Source: Sarcophilus harrisii
Taxonomy: Eukaryota; Chordata; Mammalia; Dasyuromorphia; Dasyuridae
NCBI RefSeq assembly: GCF_902635505.1
Contig: NC_045431.1
Location: forward strand, 99,389,988-99,453,987
DNA length: 64,000 nucleotides
Reading direction: 5' to 3'
Part shown: positions 13,655-25,329 of the stretch, one piece after another
Layout: each line of letters begins with the position of its first letter
How positions within the stretch are numbered: position 1 is the stretch's first letter
The notes under the pieces: model-generated
Told to the model about the DNA's origin: nothing
What the model saw: only the letters and a program-made list of their open reading frames with translations
The model's database searches: none
Made by a program: the position numbers and the translations under genes

Positions 13655-14010
13655 TGTTGTTTATTCTTCATTTTTGAAGAAGGTCAATGACATTACGAAT
13701 GAGTGAGGAAAAATTTCACAAATAATCAGACTCAGTCTTTCAAAGTTATAGAAGTCCAATGGCAAAACCCAAAGTCAGGATGACTGATGACAACCCAGCA
13801 TTCATTGGATGATCTTGATATCTTTGATGTCTTTACCAAGCACTAAGTGCTTGGCAGAATTTGCTTTTAGCTGCCTTCATGATTGTTGGAACAAATTGTG
13901 CCCATCTAGTAGGGAACTTTTCACATGTTTTGGGTGGGAATACCTCTTACTCATCTTTGCATTTAAAGCTGAGCTGCTCTCCCTGCTAATGCATCCTGGG
14001 CATCCCATAT
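13655..14010 (-). repeat. Diverged marsupial interspersed repeat, family A (inverted copy)
   Basis: Reverse-complement counterpart of 410-930. It begins with a 'gttgtttattcttcattt' end and runs through a segment ('gccttcatgattgttggaac') that mirrors 640-680. Family not named. Confidence 0.55.
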
Positions 14011-14059
14011 CTTCCAGCAAGATAATAAATATCTATATAATCCTGCACAGGTCTCAAAA

Positions 14060-14155
14060 TCCCCAAGCCTCTGTTCCTTTACCCCCAAAATGAGGGATTT
14101 GGACTAGATGACCTCTGAAGACTCTTTCAGATCTACAACTTCATGATTATAAAAG
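14060..14155 (+). repeat. L2/MIR-type 3' tail
   Basis: Carries the widespread tail pattern 'ggactagatgacctctgaag' followed by pyrimidine-rich sequence and 'catgattat'. Old fragment. Confidence 0.55.
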
Positions 14156-14159
14156 TAGA

Positions 14160-14751
14160 CTCCCTGGCTAATAGGGAAAGCTGGTCAACTATTAGTTATT
14201 ATGGAGCTCTATATCAGTTTCAATTGCCTTTTAAAAACCCAGATCAATGCTTTGTGACTAAAGGATGTAATTACACTTAGCCATCACTTTTGACATCTTT
14301 GCCAAGAGTATCTGTCTAATGCTATACACTAATTCCTGAAACTACAAAGGGATCTGAGGGTCTTTGTATTTTTCTTCTTCTTGGTGTGTGGAAGCTACTT
14401 TTGGAGGCCTTCCATTGATGAAGGGATAGGGTTTTTCCAGTTTTAGGAACATTTGTAATGACTGAAGGTTCCCGAGGAAGTCAAATTTGGCATCTGTTTG
14501 AGATTCATTCTCATCAACTTCAGGTATAGTTGTAAGTCTCAAACCTAATAGTGTCATAAAAATTATTTTAGATTATCTTGGATGAGATTATCTACATCTT
14601 AGATTTTTGTCTTCTTCTTCTACTTTGTCCTCTTATTCTTACTTTTCTGTCATCACCACCTTTACTACCTTTCCTTCTCCCCCATGTCATTACATACCCC
14701 AACAGTGATTTTCCATAGTCTCAGAGAGGACCTAAATTTATTCTATAGTTA
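14160..14751. other. No recognised feature
   Basis: Unique-looking DNA, no supportable exon. Confidence 0.35.
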
Positions 14752-14757
14752 GTGTCA

Positions 14758-15207
14758 TGTGAAAGACTGGAACTCTGGAGAAGTATACTTGAAACAAGGT
14801 GTTAACTCAGTGGAATTGATGAGATGATGGTTATCTAATTTACATATATACTTAGTATTTAGTATGGTGATGTGATAGTTCTCTAGTTCACACATAATCA
14901 ATATGTTGTAATGACGTAATTACAATAAGATATCTAAGGGCTAAGAAAGACTAGAAGATAGACATTCTATCTTTGACCAGCTTTGTGGTGGCTCTCCTGC
15001 TTCCTGCACTATAGGGCAGACTGGCAGACTGGTGGAGGAGACTGGGTCAGACAGACTGATTGAGACTATGGAACAGACATGATCAGACTGGGAGACTTAA
15101 GAAGACAATAAAGACTAGACTTTATTCCCGACAATTCTACTGGTGATTATTCTGCTAAGACCAAAGCTGGTCCCAAGGTCCTCCAGAAAGCTACCCTGAA
15201 CATTACA
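14758..15207 (+). mobile_element. Solo LTR fossil (endogenous retrovirus), copy 1
   Basis: A 450 bp element beginning TGTGAAAG and ending ACATTACA, flanked by the 6 bp direct repeat GTGTCA at 14752-14757 and 15208-15213. An AATAAA polyadenylation signal lies near 15105. It is homologous across its length to 62623-63059. TG...CA ends, a 6 bp target duplication and no internal region mark it as a solo LTR. A 6 bp duplication is usual for class II (betaretrovirus-like) elements, so that class is my inference. Confidence 0.85.
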
Positions 15208-15490
15208 GTGTCATAGCAGGTAGGATAATTAGTGTTTCTGGGGACACCCCCTCCCTGAATTATGAACATATCATACTACCTTTGCTGAATCTGCTATCAT
15301 CATTCAAGGGGCAGCAAGAAGAGATACTGGCTTTTCTAAGCCAACAAAAATTAATTTTGTAGATATAGATTCAGACCTTTGGAACAGATCAGATGTGTGT
15401 CCATCAATTGCATTATCAGAAAGAATATATTTGCATCGTCAAAAGGATGAATCCAAAGTATTATTTCTAGTTTGTTCCCCAAGTTTGCTT

Positions 15491-15657
15491 AAAAAGTGAT
15501 CTTTTGGGGGACATCATCTAGGTGGATAGAATACCTGCCCTGAAGTCAACAGGGTCTGAATTCAAATCTGGTCTCAGATACTTAACATTTCCTAGCTGTA
15601 TGACCCTGGGCAAGTCACTTAACCCCAATTACCCCAGGGGGAAAAAAGTCATCTTTT
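15491..15657 (+). mobile_element. tRNA-derived SINE with target-site duplication
   Basis: The same SINE family as 13090-13243, here at 15506-15642, flanked by AAAAAGTGATCTTTT (15491-15505) and a copy differing at one base (15643-15657). Carries the B-box-like 'gaattcaaatctggtc' and the 'caagtcacttaaccccaatt' 3' body. Confidence 0.85.
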
Positions 15658-15809
15658 TTGTCAAATTACACATCCATTTGAAGGTTATCTTTGCAAAAGT
15701 TGCAAAATAAGTTTGCAAACTATTGCAAAAAATTTAATACTTAATTTTGTTCAAATTACTCTCTAGTTACCCCAGAAGCTTTTGTTAAATAGTGAATCTT
15801 CCTCTTCCT

Positions 15810-15825
15810 CCCCCCCCCCCCCCCC
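15810..15825 (+). repeat. Poly(C) tract
   Basis: Sixteen uninterrupted C residues, unusual in AT-rich DNA. It may be a slippage site. Confidence 0.9.
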
Positions 15826-15999
15826 ACTACTAGGATCTTTGAGTTATCAAACATTATGCTTCTAGATTCATTTACTTCTGTATGTGGTTGTGTACTTCAT
15901 TTTTTCCCCAGTGGTTAGATCTCTCAATTTTTTAACTAACATCAGATCTTTTTAATGATTCATTGTTTGAAAGCTAGTATTTACATATCCCTCTTCCTT

Positions 16000-17090
16000 C
16001 CCACTTTTTAATTATTACTTGACCTTTTGTTTCTTCATATGAATTATAACATTTTTAGCTTTACAAAATAATTATTTAGTAGTTTGATTGATATGATACT
16101 CAATAGGTAAATTAATTTAGATAGTATTGTCATTTTTATTATGTTGGCTTTGCCTACCTATGAATAATTAATAGTTCTCCAATTATTTTGGCCTGTCTTT
16201 ATTTCTGCAAAGAATGTTTTATAGATGGAGTTATGTAGTTCTTGAGTATCTCTTAATAGATAAACTCCCAAATATTTTACACTTTCTGTATTCTGAGTGC
16301 AATTTCTCTTTGGATCTTCCTGATGGATTTTATTTGTAATATAAGGGGTTACTGATGATTTATGTGGATTTATCTCATATTACAACTTTGATGAATTTAT
16401 TGCTTCAATTATTTTTTTCTTTGACTCTAAGTTTTCTAAATAAATCATATTATCTGCAAGATATGATACATTTATTTCCTCCTCACCTATGATTTCCCCC
16501 CGTCCTGGTCTTCTAAACCCCAGTGCCATCTTACTTCAGATTTGATCTTGGATTAGACACTCATGCATCACTGAAAAAGGGAGGTTTATTTTTTCAAAGC
16601 AATTATATACAACAAGGACACAGTGACATTTAGTCTCTCTGGATCTCCATCTGGAAATTGGTTTGGTCAATATGACATCAGGGAATGGTGACTCTCATAG
16701 ATTTAGACAACCTGAGTCTGAGAAACTCCAATTACATGAAACTGGACCTTTTAAGCCCTCAGGCCAATAGACCGTATCAAAGAAGCTAGGGCCAATCAGG
16801 TTGTTTGGGGGGAGGTGATTGGGGAGAGAGGGAAGGAAGTCAAAGAAGTCAGGGAACTCAGGGCCAATGAATCAAGAAAATACTGGTCCTATCACATCCC
16901 AACATTTCTCTTGCCTTATTGCTATAGTCAGTCACACTATACTTAATGCTGTTTCTATGACTATATTATATAGTAAAGGTGACAATAAGTGTCCTTTACC
17001 TTTGACTTTATCAGAAAGATCACAAGTTTTAATTTTCCCAAATTTAATACTCTATGAAATCACTTCTCTGTTTCGATTTGTAGACTGCTG
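16000..17090 (-). mobile_element. L1 ORF2 fragment, antisense, split by an LTR
   Basis: The minus strand matches the C-terminal half of L1 ORF2. The plus strand shows antisense landmarks such as 'ttattatgttggctttgcct' near 16137 and 'ttattgctatag' near 16916. The LINE is interrupted at 16490-16904 by an LTR-like insert and resumes at about 16905. Coding frame is lost. Confidence 0.7.
16490..16904 (-). mobile_element. Probable solo LTR fossil inside L1
   Basis: A roughly 415 bp block that interrupts the antisense L1. On the minus strand it starts TGTTGGGATG and ends GGAAATCA, with an inverted CCAAT-type motif ('CTGATTGGCC') and an AATAAA signal near 16585 in plausible LTR order. I did not find a clean target duplication, so the exact ends are uncertain. 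It must be younger than the L1 it splits. Confidence 0.55.
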
Positions 17091-17159
17091 AATGTTAATG
17101 AGAATCATGGAAACACTTTATATTTATGTTGTCTGATTCTAAATTTGACCCTCTCTTGT

Positions 17160-17350
17160 TCTTTAATTATTCATTCATTTGACAAACATTTATTAAACTT
17201 AAATTTAAATTTAAATTTAACTTTAAATTTAAATTTAACTTTAAATTTATTAAAATTAAAAATTTATTAAACTATGGGCCAGGCACTGTCCTTTGTGCTA
17301 GAGATAAAAAGGCAAAAGTAATCTCAAGGAGCTTATGTTCTATAGTAATA
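17160..17350 (+). repeat. Interspersed repeat fragment with an expanded TTTAAA patch
   Basis: The ends match a widespread mammalian pattern ('ttcattcatttgacaaac' ... 'ggccaggcactgtcctttg' ... 'aaggagcttatgttctata'), also seen at 27150-27300 and 33580-33720. In the middle, at about 17190-17265, a TTAAATTTAAA-type tandem expansion has grown. Confidence 0.6.
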
Positions 17351-19049
17351 TTTTAATATATTTACTACAGAAATGATAATTTGCACCTTCTACTCTTCCC
17401 TTTAGCCTTTGACATTACCTCCTTATTCCTCCATCTCAGCAGAAGACTTGTCTGCTCCTTCACAAAAGAGGCCATTTTCATAAGTTTTCTTTTTCTCTCA
17501 TTTCCATCTCTCTCCTCCCATATTCATCACACTCCATTCTTACCTAATTTACTTCAAACTCTAAGGAAGATGTAATCTTCGCAGATTTTTTTAGTTTGGG
17601 AATGGTAGTTTCACAGGGCCTAGACATTGACAATTGGGAAGATAGCTGGAGAAGTCATATATTTATGTGTCCTTTCTACTGGTTTCCTTGTATCTTAATG
17701 TTTCATCGATGACTTTTATTTTTGCATCTTATTTCTGCTATTTCTGGAAAGACTCTAACTCTACATGAAACTTAAGTGAACATCTAAATGAAATCTTCTT
17801 TGTGACAAAGAAAAATAACTAAGAAAAACTAGTCATCTTTTTCTCCAAGAAAAAGAGGGAAGTAGATTTTTACTTCCTTTTGTTTTGGACCAAGATTGGA
17901 CATTCCAACCATACTTTTTTAGGAAACTTGTTTTATGAATATTATTTTTGTGTCTGTGTTTTGGGATCACTCTTCTGGTGTTTGGATAGCCCATGATAAG
18001 ACCTTTTTGAGACAGCCTAGGGTGGTAACTATGGTATAGCAATTGACTCAGACTCATCCCATAAGGGATTATTGGAGAACCCTAGACATAACAATCCAAA
18101 AGTAGCAGTATATACTGAATATATATATATTTTAAAAACAGTGTTTCCTTTCTGTGAATTTGCATGTCCAAATTCCCAACTAATTCTCTTTAATCCCATT
18201 TTTATTAGTTCATAATTAACTTAATTAGAGATAATCAGTCAATCTTAGATAAACTTTGAAGGTATTTCTAAGTACTAGCTCTTTTTAAGAGATAGATTAT
18301 TGGTGGATTAACAAATATCAAAGATACAAAGAGGGAAAGACAAAATAATAGATTTGATCATATTGAGAGAATGAATATTTTTCTTATTATTTGTTTATGT
18401 ACTCTTTATTTCACATTCAAAGTACTTATCACTTGGAAAGAGTACAAATGCTACTGCTATAAGGACAAGTCAGTTTTGGGGGAAGAAAAGTGGGCCATCT
18501 GGCAAAAAATGGATTAAATGGCAAATTTTTCAAAATGAAAAAGACAACTTTTTATTTAACTGCTTTTCCTCTGCCATGAGTGTTATATTTATTCACTACT
18601 TGTCACTCATTACTTTTCTACCCAATCAGTCAGGTAAAGTGAAATTGAAGAGATGCATTTAAAGTTGTCTTTGTATAAGGATCTGAAAGTAGAATAAATA
18701 TTACAAAAAATCATGAAAGCAGAAGAAAAAAATGAATTTCACTTGCTAAAAAGAATGATAAAGAGGCTTTGATTGTGGTCCATCAAGGAAAAAATGCTGC
18801 TAAAAATACTGGAAGATCTGATTTATTCTGGATAAGGTTTATGGAAATTATGTCAAGTATTACATTTACATATTATTGATAAGTACAAGTGAAGTGCTTT
18901 CTGATGTTTGAATTTTATTAGCAGATATGGGATTAGCAGATCCCATATCTGTGGGTAGATCCTGAGAATAATAAACAAAAATGTTTTCAGTTAGTTATGT
19001 GGTTATAACCCATTCTTGGTATTACCCATGTTGACATGAGAGAGAAAGA
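17351..19049. other. No recognised feature
   Basis: AT-rich DNA without a gene or a clear repeat that I can identify. Confidence 0.35.
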
Positions 19050-19255
19050 GCAGAACAAGTGGGAAAGAAAACTCAATTTGTCATCAGAGGGCCTGGGTTC
19101 AAATCCTAGTATTTGCCTTCAGTCTGTGGAATCTATATAACAGTAAGTTATATAACCTTGCTGTTTCTCAGCTTCTCTATTTGTCAAATGAGGGGGTTGA
19201 TCAATCAACCTGAAGATCCCTCTCAATATGAAAATCTATGCTTCCATGTATCTAA
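19050..19255 (+). repeat. MIR-family SINE
   Basis: Shows 'cctgggttcaaatccta' followed by 'tcagcttctctatttgtcaa' and a pyrimidine-rich end, the MIR order on the plus strand. Diverged. Confidence 0.65.
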
Positions 19256-19319
19256 GATGATTGTGTTTATTAGGCAACAGTTATAGGAAGATACCATTTG
19301 AGTTTAGTTTTGGAAGAAG

Positions 19320-19540
19320 CTAGAGATTTTAAGAGGAGAAACTAGATGGCTCAATAGAAAGAATATGGAGCCTGGAGTCAGGAAGTTCAAATCTGACTTC
19401 AGACTAGTGTTATAATCCTGGATAAATCTTCAACCTTTCTTTACCTAATCTGTTTAAAAAAAGGAAATAGCAAGCTACTCTCAGTATCTTTGCTAAAAGG
19501 GGGGTCACAAAGAATCTGATACGATTTGCCAACAATAACG
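19320..19540 (+). repeat. Marsupial SINE with long 3' body
   Basis: Begins 'aaactagatggctcaat', has the B-box-like 'gttcaaatctgacttcag' and ends with 'ggaaatagcaag...ctttgctaaaa...ggtcacaaagaatc', the arrangement also seen at 28567-28806 and 39209-39440. Old. Confidence 0.65.
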
Positions 19541-19544
19541 GAGA

Positions 19545-21790
19545 ATTTAAAAGGTACAGATGATAAAGGGTGTGTTGAGAGCATGGAAGACAGTGAGTGT
19601 AAAGGTTTAAAGATTGGAGAATAAAGATTTCATATATAGGAAACATTAAATTAACCAAATGAGATAGAATATTGGGTATGTAAAGGGGAATAAGATATAA
19701 ATATCTTGAAAAAATCAACTAGAGACAGATTATGTAAATAAGTTTTGTATTAAAAGCAACAGAGAGCTCTGGGAATTTCTTGATCAGGGAAGTGATATAT
19801 GCTTAAGGAATATTGATTTAGTAGTCATATGAAAGATGTCTTGGAGAAGAGATCTTTAAGACAAGAAAAATTTAGAAAGCTATAGTTATGCCTATTCTAA
19901 TACATTTGGCAATTAAGAAATTAATCTTCTTTTTTGAAAAAAAAAACAATTTTAGACAAATAATGAGGTTGGAAACCATGGAAGGAGGGTTTAGAGACAG
20001 TGAGAGATGAGGAGATAGAGACACCAAATACTGATAGCCTTTCGAAGTCTTAAATCAGAAGAGGAGAAATTTGGAATAACTTTTGTGAATGAGATAATTC
20101 AGTGACCTTTATTTATTAATGAGGAGATGGATGTTCTTGCTGATGATGGAAAAAGAATGAATAGATATGGAGAGATTGCCTATTAGAGGAAAAAAAGGGA
20201 TCATGATGTGTGTGTGTGTGTATAATTAATTAAAGAAGATGGTATATGACTGGGACAAGGGTAAATGTGGAGTGATTGTCCTTGACCAGCAAAATGGTCA
20301 CCTCTTTATCAGAGACAGGAATGAATGAATAAATTGGAATTTGAGAAATGAGAATGTTTTAATTCATGCAAAACATTTTGTATACAATAATATATGTAGA
20401 TCAGAATTAGAGAGAAAATGTTAGAGCTAGAGATAGAGATATAATAGTCATCAACTTAGAGGTGATGAAAGCTACAGTTTCTTTTGAAAAATAGGTACCC
20501 CATGACACAAAAGACATTTTAGGTATCATCATGATCCTAACCTTGGTTTTTTCTTTCATTTTTTTCCCTACCATCTCTTTATTATCCTCATGTTTTGTGT
20601 TAGAAGAAAAGATCTCCCACAGGGATGGAAATTCCAGATGCATTACACATTCAGATCATATATTTTTTCAGATTGAATTCATGGATTTAAAAATAAACAT
20701 ATTTTAAGGTTGTTCACACTTTTGTTTATTTCTTGAAGAATAATCATTTCTTTAAGCTATTGATACTTTCTAATTCAGATAGTAAATTTTCAATGCACAC
20801 ATTTTATCCTGAAATTGTAGAACTTTTAATTCTATGCAGGAATGATATACCCTAGTCTTTGTCTACAGGAGACTTCTGGTAGTAATAATTTGATCAATGT
20901 TTTTGAGCAAGCATCTTCACAATGCTGTCAAACCTTGAAAACCAAAATTTTATCATGACAAATTATTTTCAAAAGAAAGATTATAGTTTAAATAAAATGC
21001 ATATAATGTTTGCTATTAAACCTATCATTTCATTTAATTGCTTCAATTCAAAATTTTCTCCTCCCGGAGAATGTTTTATACCTTTTTGTTCTAACTACTA
21101 TTCATAATTTCTGATTATATAGCAGAAAGTTAAAAATGTCTCCTGTGTCACTAAACTAGCTTTAATCATTTTAGGTATAAAGCAAGTTAAATTCACATGC
21201 CCACTCATCACAATCCAACTTTTTGCTTCTTTTGAAAGCTGAAATATATATATCTGTGCAAAAACAAATTGTCCCTCTGGCTCACTCATTTTTGTAAGTT
21301 CCCTGCATTTGAAGAAGACTCTATGTCACTTCCAAGGTCACAGCAACATAGGAATAAAGTGTTTATTCCTCTACCACTTCTACAAATTCCAATCACACCA
21401 AACCCAAGTTCAATGCTTTTCTTTTTCATTGAATGGCAGAAAGGTTCATAATCACTTTTGTTACATATCCTACATATTGCACTTGTGAAGTGAATTTACA
21501 ATTTATTTTCTGAGCATTAATTGGAGGAATTTCTGTTGCTTCTGATATGCCATTTAGCTTCTCTGTACTTTACTATTTCTTTATCTGCAAAATGTTGGGA
21601 GCTAGGCTAAATGAGGATGAAATATATGGAGCTAGGATAGATGATCCTATTTTTAACATTTATTTTATTTTTAATTTATGGAATAAAAAATAATTTCTAT
21701 AACATAGTATGATGAAAAAAGATGATTGCACATGAAATCTACTATGCACAACTTATTCCTTTCAAATATATAATAAAATTATCGTAAATG
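19545..21790. other. No gene recognised
   Basis: AT-rich DNA with a short (TG)n at 20208-20222 and an L2/MIR-like tail around 21560-21650. The open frames at 20407-20643 and 20922-21107 have no recognisable protein features. Confidence 0.35.
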
Positions 21791-21795
21791 TTAGT

Positions 21796-21990
21796 TTCTT
21801 CTTCTTCTTCTTCTTCTTCTTTTTCTTCTTCTTCTTCTTCTTCTTCTTCTTCTTTTTCTTCATTCTCATTCTCCTCCTCCTCCTCCTCCTATGCTTCCTC
21901 TTCTTCTTCCTCCATATTTTTTCCTCTTTTTCCTCTTCCTTCTTCTTCTTGTTATCTTCTTCCTCTTCCTTCTCTTCCTCCTCTGAAAAT
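21796..21990 (+). repeat. (TTC)n/(TCC)n polypyrimidine tract
   Basis: About 195 bp of pyrimidine on the plus strand, mostly TTC triplets with a TCC block at 21870-21890. The poly-Lys and poly-Ser frames here are artefacts. Confidence 0.95.
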
Positions 21991-21999
21991 TTTCCCATC

Positions 22000-22110
22000 A
22001 ATACAGGTACAATTAATCTATGATTTGTAGAATTGCCTGAAATAATGGGAAATTATTTGCTCTGAGTCATATAGCCAGTAAATGTCAGAGACGAGATGGA
22101 GGGCTTTCTA
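22000..22110 (-). repeat. MIR fragment
   Basis: Reverse MIR core ('catatagccagtaaatgtca') without clear ends. Confidence 0.5.
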
Positions 22111-22467
22111 CCCACAATATCATGTCTTCATCTTTTTATCTTAAACTTTTTTTGCAAGTCATTTTCATTTGAATCTCTCTGTAAAACCTCAAGTTTGACA
22201 TATATCTCATTTAATTCATTATGTTTCCTCCACCCCTCACACTCCCACACAAGGGCTCTTTTCCTTTCTTGCTCCTTTTTCTGTCAATAGTACTATCAGT
22301 ATCTTGGTTAGGCTCATTTCATTCTGTAGGTCATCTTTGCTTTCTACCTTGTGTTACCTATTGAGTGTTGCTATATCTCTATAGATGGTTTTTCGTATCT
22401 TCTTCCCTTTATCTCTGTACGAAGTTACTATTGTAATTCAATCTCTCATTACTATTTGAATAAGTTT

Positions 22468-23068
22468 TATAAGCTGTGCATAACCTTTGATCCAGCAGTG
22501 CTACTACTGGACTTAGATCCCAAAGAGATCTTAAAGAAGGGAAAGGGACCTGGATGTGCAAGAATGTTTGTGGCAGCCCTGTTTGTAGTGGCTAGAAACT
22601 GGAAATTGAAGGGATGCCCATCAGTTGGAGAATGGTTGGGTAAATTGTGGTACATAAATGTTATGGAATATTATTGTTCTGTAAGAAATGACCAGCAGGA
22701 TGAATACAGAGATGCCTGGAGAGATTTACGTGAACTGATGCTAAGTGAAATGAACAGAACCAGGAGATCATTATATACTTCAACAACAATACTCTATGAG
22801 TATCAATTCTGATGGACGTGGCTATCTTCAATAATAATAGGATACAAATCAGTTCCAATTGATCAGTAATGAACAGAACCAGCTACACCCAGAGAAAGAA
22901 CACTAGGAAATGAGTATGAACCACAACATAATATTTCTACTCTTTCTGCCATTGTTTGCTTGCATTTTTGTTTTTCTTCCCAGGTTATTTTTTACTTTCT
23001 TTCTAAATCAGATTTTTCTTGTGTAGCAAGAAAACTATATAAATATGTATACATAAAAAAATAAAGTT
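22468..23068 (+). mobile_element. L1 3' end, 5'-truncated
   Basis: The C-terminal end of ORF2 and the 3' untranslated region of the same marsupial L1 subfamily as 48962-50312. Landmarks are 'aacctttgatccagcagtg' (about 22481) and 'cccaaagagatcttaaag' (about 22519), then a T-rich block and a terminal 'aaaaaaataaag'. A 153-codon frame over the 5' part (22351-22812) is a relic of L1 ORF2 plus flank and not a gene. Confidence 0.85.
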
Positions 23069-23389
23069 CTACATACTTTCCTCATATATTCATGCATCTA
23101 ATCTCGTTTCCCTTCAACCACATCTACACATTGCTATTACATTACTGTTTCCAAAACAGCTCCAATTATGTTTTGAAATCTAAAATGTTTTCACTTTGCC
23201 CAGAAAGTTTAAAATTATTTTCTGGGCATTTAAGGCCCTTCTTTGTTTCTCTCCAACCTATAACCCTAGCTCTATTTATTTTCCTTTACACACCCTGTGT
23301 TTCAGCCAAAATAGCTACTTGCTTTGCTGTACCCTGACTGTCTTAGAATTTTGTAGTTCCATACCTTTGTTCATGCTGTTCCCTCTGTA

Positions 23390-23545
23390 CCATAGCATCA
23401 TGAAAAAGTTGATGAATTTGGAGTCAGAGGACCTGGGTTCAAATCCTAACGTCTGTATTTTTTTTTTACCTGTGTCACCTTGGACATTTCTTTGTTTGAT
23501 CTTAGATGATCTATGAGGTCTCTTCTGACTGACTTTTATGATATT
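23390..23545 (+). repeat. MIR-like SINE
   Basis: Contains 'tggagtcagaggacctgggt' and 'caaatccta', then a T-run and a 'gatgatctatgaggtctctt' end. Old. Confidence 0.6.
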
Positions 23546-23704
23546 CCTATTCAGGTCCTATTTTTCCCTGACCTTGCAAAAATTCTAGCTCTGCCTGTTC
23601 AATTAGTATCCACACAGAGTTACAAAATTTGAGGATTGAACTCAATTAGATAGCCTCAAAGGCTATTTAATTCAACCCAGGAGGGCATCCCCACTATAAC
23701 TTAC

Positions 23705-24302
23705 TGTTAACTGGGCCAGAACAGACTTCTAACCTAAGAATGGCTGGAGTGGAGCAGAATAGAATAGAGATAGGAGTCAGAACATAAACAGAAGTTTAAT
23801 TAATATCAAGGTGAGGAAAGTGCTTGCAAGGAGAAGTCCATCCTTCTAAGATGGTGAGTTTATTAATATGCTGGGGCAAGGCAGTGCTTTATATACCTGA
23901 GAACCAGGACACAATCATCCTTTCCTTTCCGACAGCAGCCTTATATGTAGACAATACAGGCATTCCTGAGTCCTGTGGGAACAGTCTCCAACTTTATTGT
24001 CTCTCAGATAGAAACAAAATTCAGGAACAGGACTACAGTAACTAGTCAGTTCACATGGCAGTTAAAAGAAACAGGTATTATGAGCATCAAAAAAAATGTG
24101 ATAGATTTTGACTCTCAGGTTCCTGGGGATAGGAGGAGCTGAAATCATAAATCTCTCAGTGAACACCTGGTACTTATTAAAGCAACTAATTCAGTCAGAG
24201 GGTGATATCATCTAGAACACAAAAGTTTGTTATCATGTCAAGCTCAGGGCACATGCTGAGTCTTAGCTCTGGGAGACAGGGTATCTCCAAAATACTTTGA
24301 CA
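23705..24302 (-). mobile_element. Probable solo LTR fossil
   Basis: On the minus strand the block starts TGTCAAAG and ends CAGTTAACA, about 598 bp, with a TATA-like 'GGTATATAAAGC' (near 23890) and AATAAA near 23858 in LTR order. I see no perfect target duplication. No internal retroviral part is attached. Class not assigned. Confidence 0.55.
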
Positions 24303-24324
24303 ATACCTAAGAAGTGGTCATTCA

Positions 24325-24440
24325 CTCTGGGTAAGTCACCCAGGATCTCTGCTTGCTTCAGCTTCTTCATCTGCAAAATGAGCTAGAGAAGGAAATGGCA
24401 AAGTACTCCTAATGTGCTTGCCAAGGAAATTCCAAATGGA
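24325..24440 (+). repeat. SINE 3' body fragment
   Basis: Carries 'catctgcaaaatgagctaga' and 'ggaaatggcaaagtactcc', the long-body SINE 3' portion also seen at 28700-28760. Confidence 0.65.
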
Positions 24441-24442
24441 AG

Positions 24443-25262
24443 TGATGTGGGAAAACTGGAATATTTAGCAGAGTTGTGAAATGATCCAACCATTCTGGAG
24501 AACAATTTGGAGCTATACCTAAAGGACTATAACACTATGTATACCCTTCAATCCAGCACTGTTGCTACTGGATCTGTATCCCAAAAAGATCATAAAAGAA
24601 AAAGGATCCACACCTGCAAATATATTTATAGCAGCCCTTTTTGTAATGGCAAGGAACTGGAAATTGAGTAGATGTTTCTTATTTGGGGAATGGCTGAATG
24701 AGTTGTGGTATATGAATGTAATGTAATATTATTGTTCTATAAGAAATAATGAGCAGGCTTATTTTAGAAAAGCCTGGAAAGACTTAACATGAACTGGTAC
24801 TGAGTGAAATGAGCAAAATCAAGAGAACATTGTACACAGTAACAAGAAGATTATGTGATGATCATCTGTGATGGATTTGGGTTTTTTTCAACATTGAAGT
24901 GATTCAAAGCAATTCCAGTAGATTTGGCATGGAAAGTGCCATCCTCATCCAGAGAGAACTAGGGAGACAGAATGGGGATCAAAGCATACTATTTTCACCT
25001 TTTTGTTGGTGTTTTTTTTTGTTTACTTGCTTTATTTTTTCTTTCTCAGGGCTTTTTCCTTTTGATCTTATTTTTCTTTTGTAGCATGATGAATATGGAA
25101 ATATGTTTAGAAGTATTGCATATGTTTAGTCTATACTGAATTGTTTACTATCTTGGAGAGGGAGAAACATTTGGAACAAGATTTTGCAAAGGTGAACATT
25201 GAAAATAGTTGAAAAATATCTGTGCATGTATTTGAAAAATTAAATTTAAAAAATAAAAAAAA
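24443..25262 (+). mobile_element. L1 3' end, 5'-truncated
   Basis: The end of L1 ORF2 and the 3' untranslated region, close to the standard marsupial L1 ending: 'aaccattctggagaacaatt' (about 24488), 'catcctcatccagagagaac' (about 24940), 'atatgtttagaagtattgca', then an A-rich tail at 25225-25265. It serves here as a local reference for the antisense L1 at 61640-63145. Confidence 0.9.
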
Positions 25263-25329
25263 ATAAAACTCCATATGGGCTCACTATGAACCAGACATAA
25301 CTGAACACTACCGTCACCACCACCACCAC

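Noticed and set aside
16819-17091. 90-codon frame
   Set aside because: Spans the LTR/L1 boundary; a chance frame across two repeats.
21762-22030. Poly-Lys and poly-Ser frames
   Set aside because: Produced by the (TTC)n tract.
22351-22812. 153-codon frame with a plausible-looking protein
   Set aside because: The second half is L1 ORF2 C-terminus ('LDPKEILKKGKGPGCARMFV' and on) of a truncated LINE, and the first half is flank read through.
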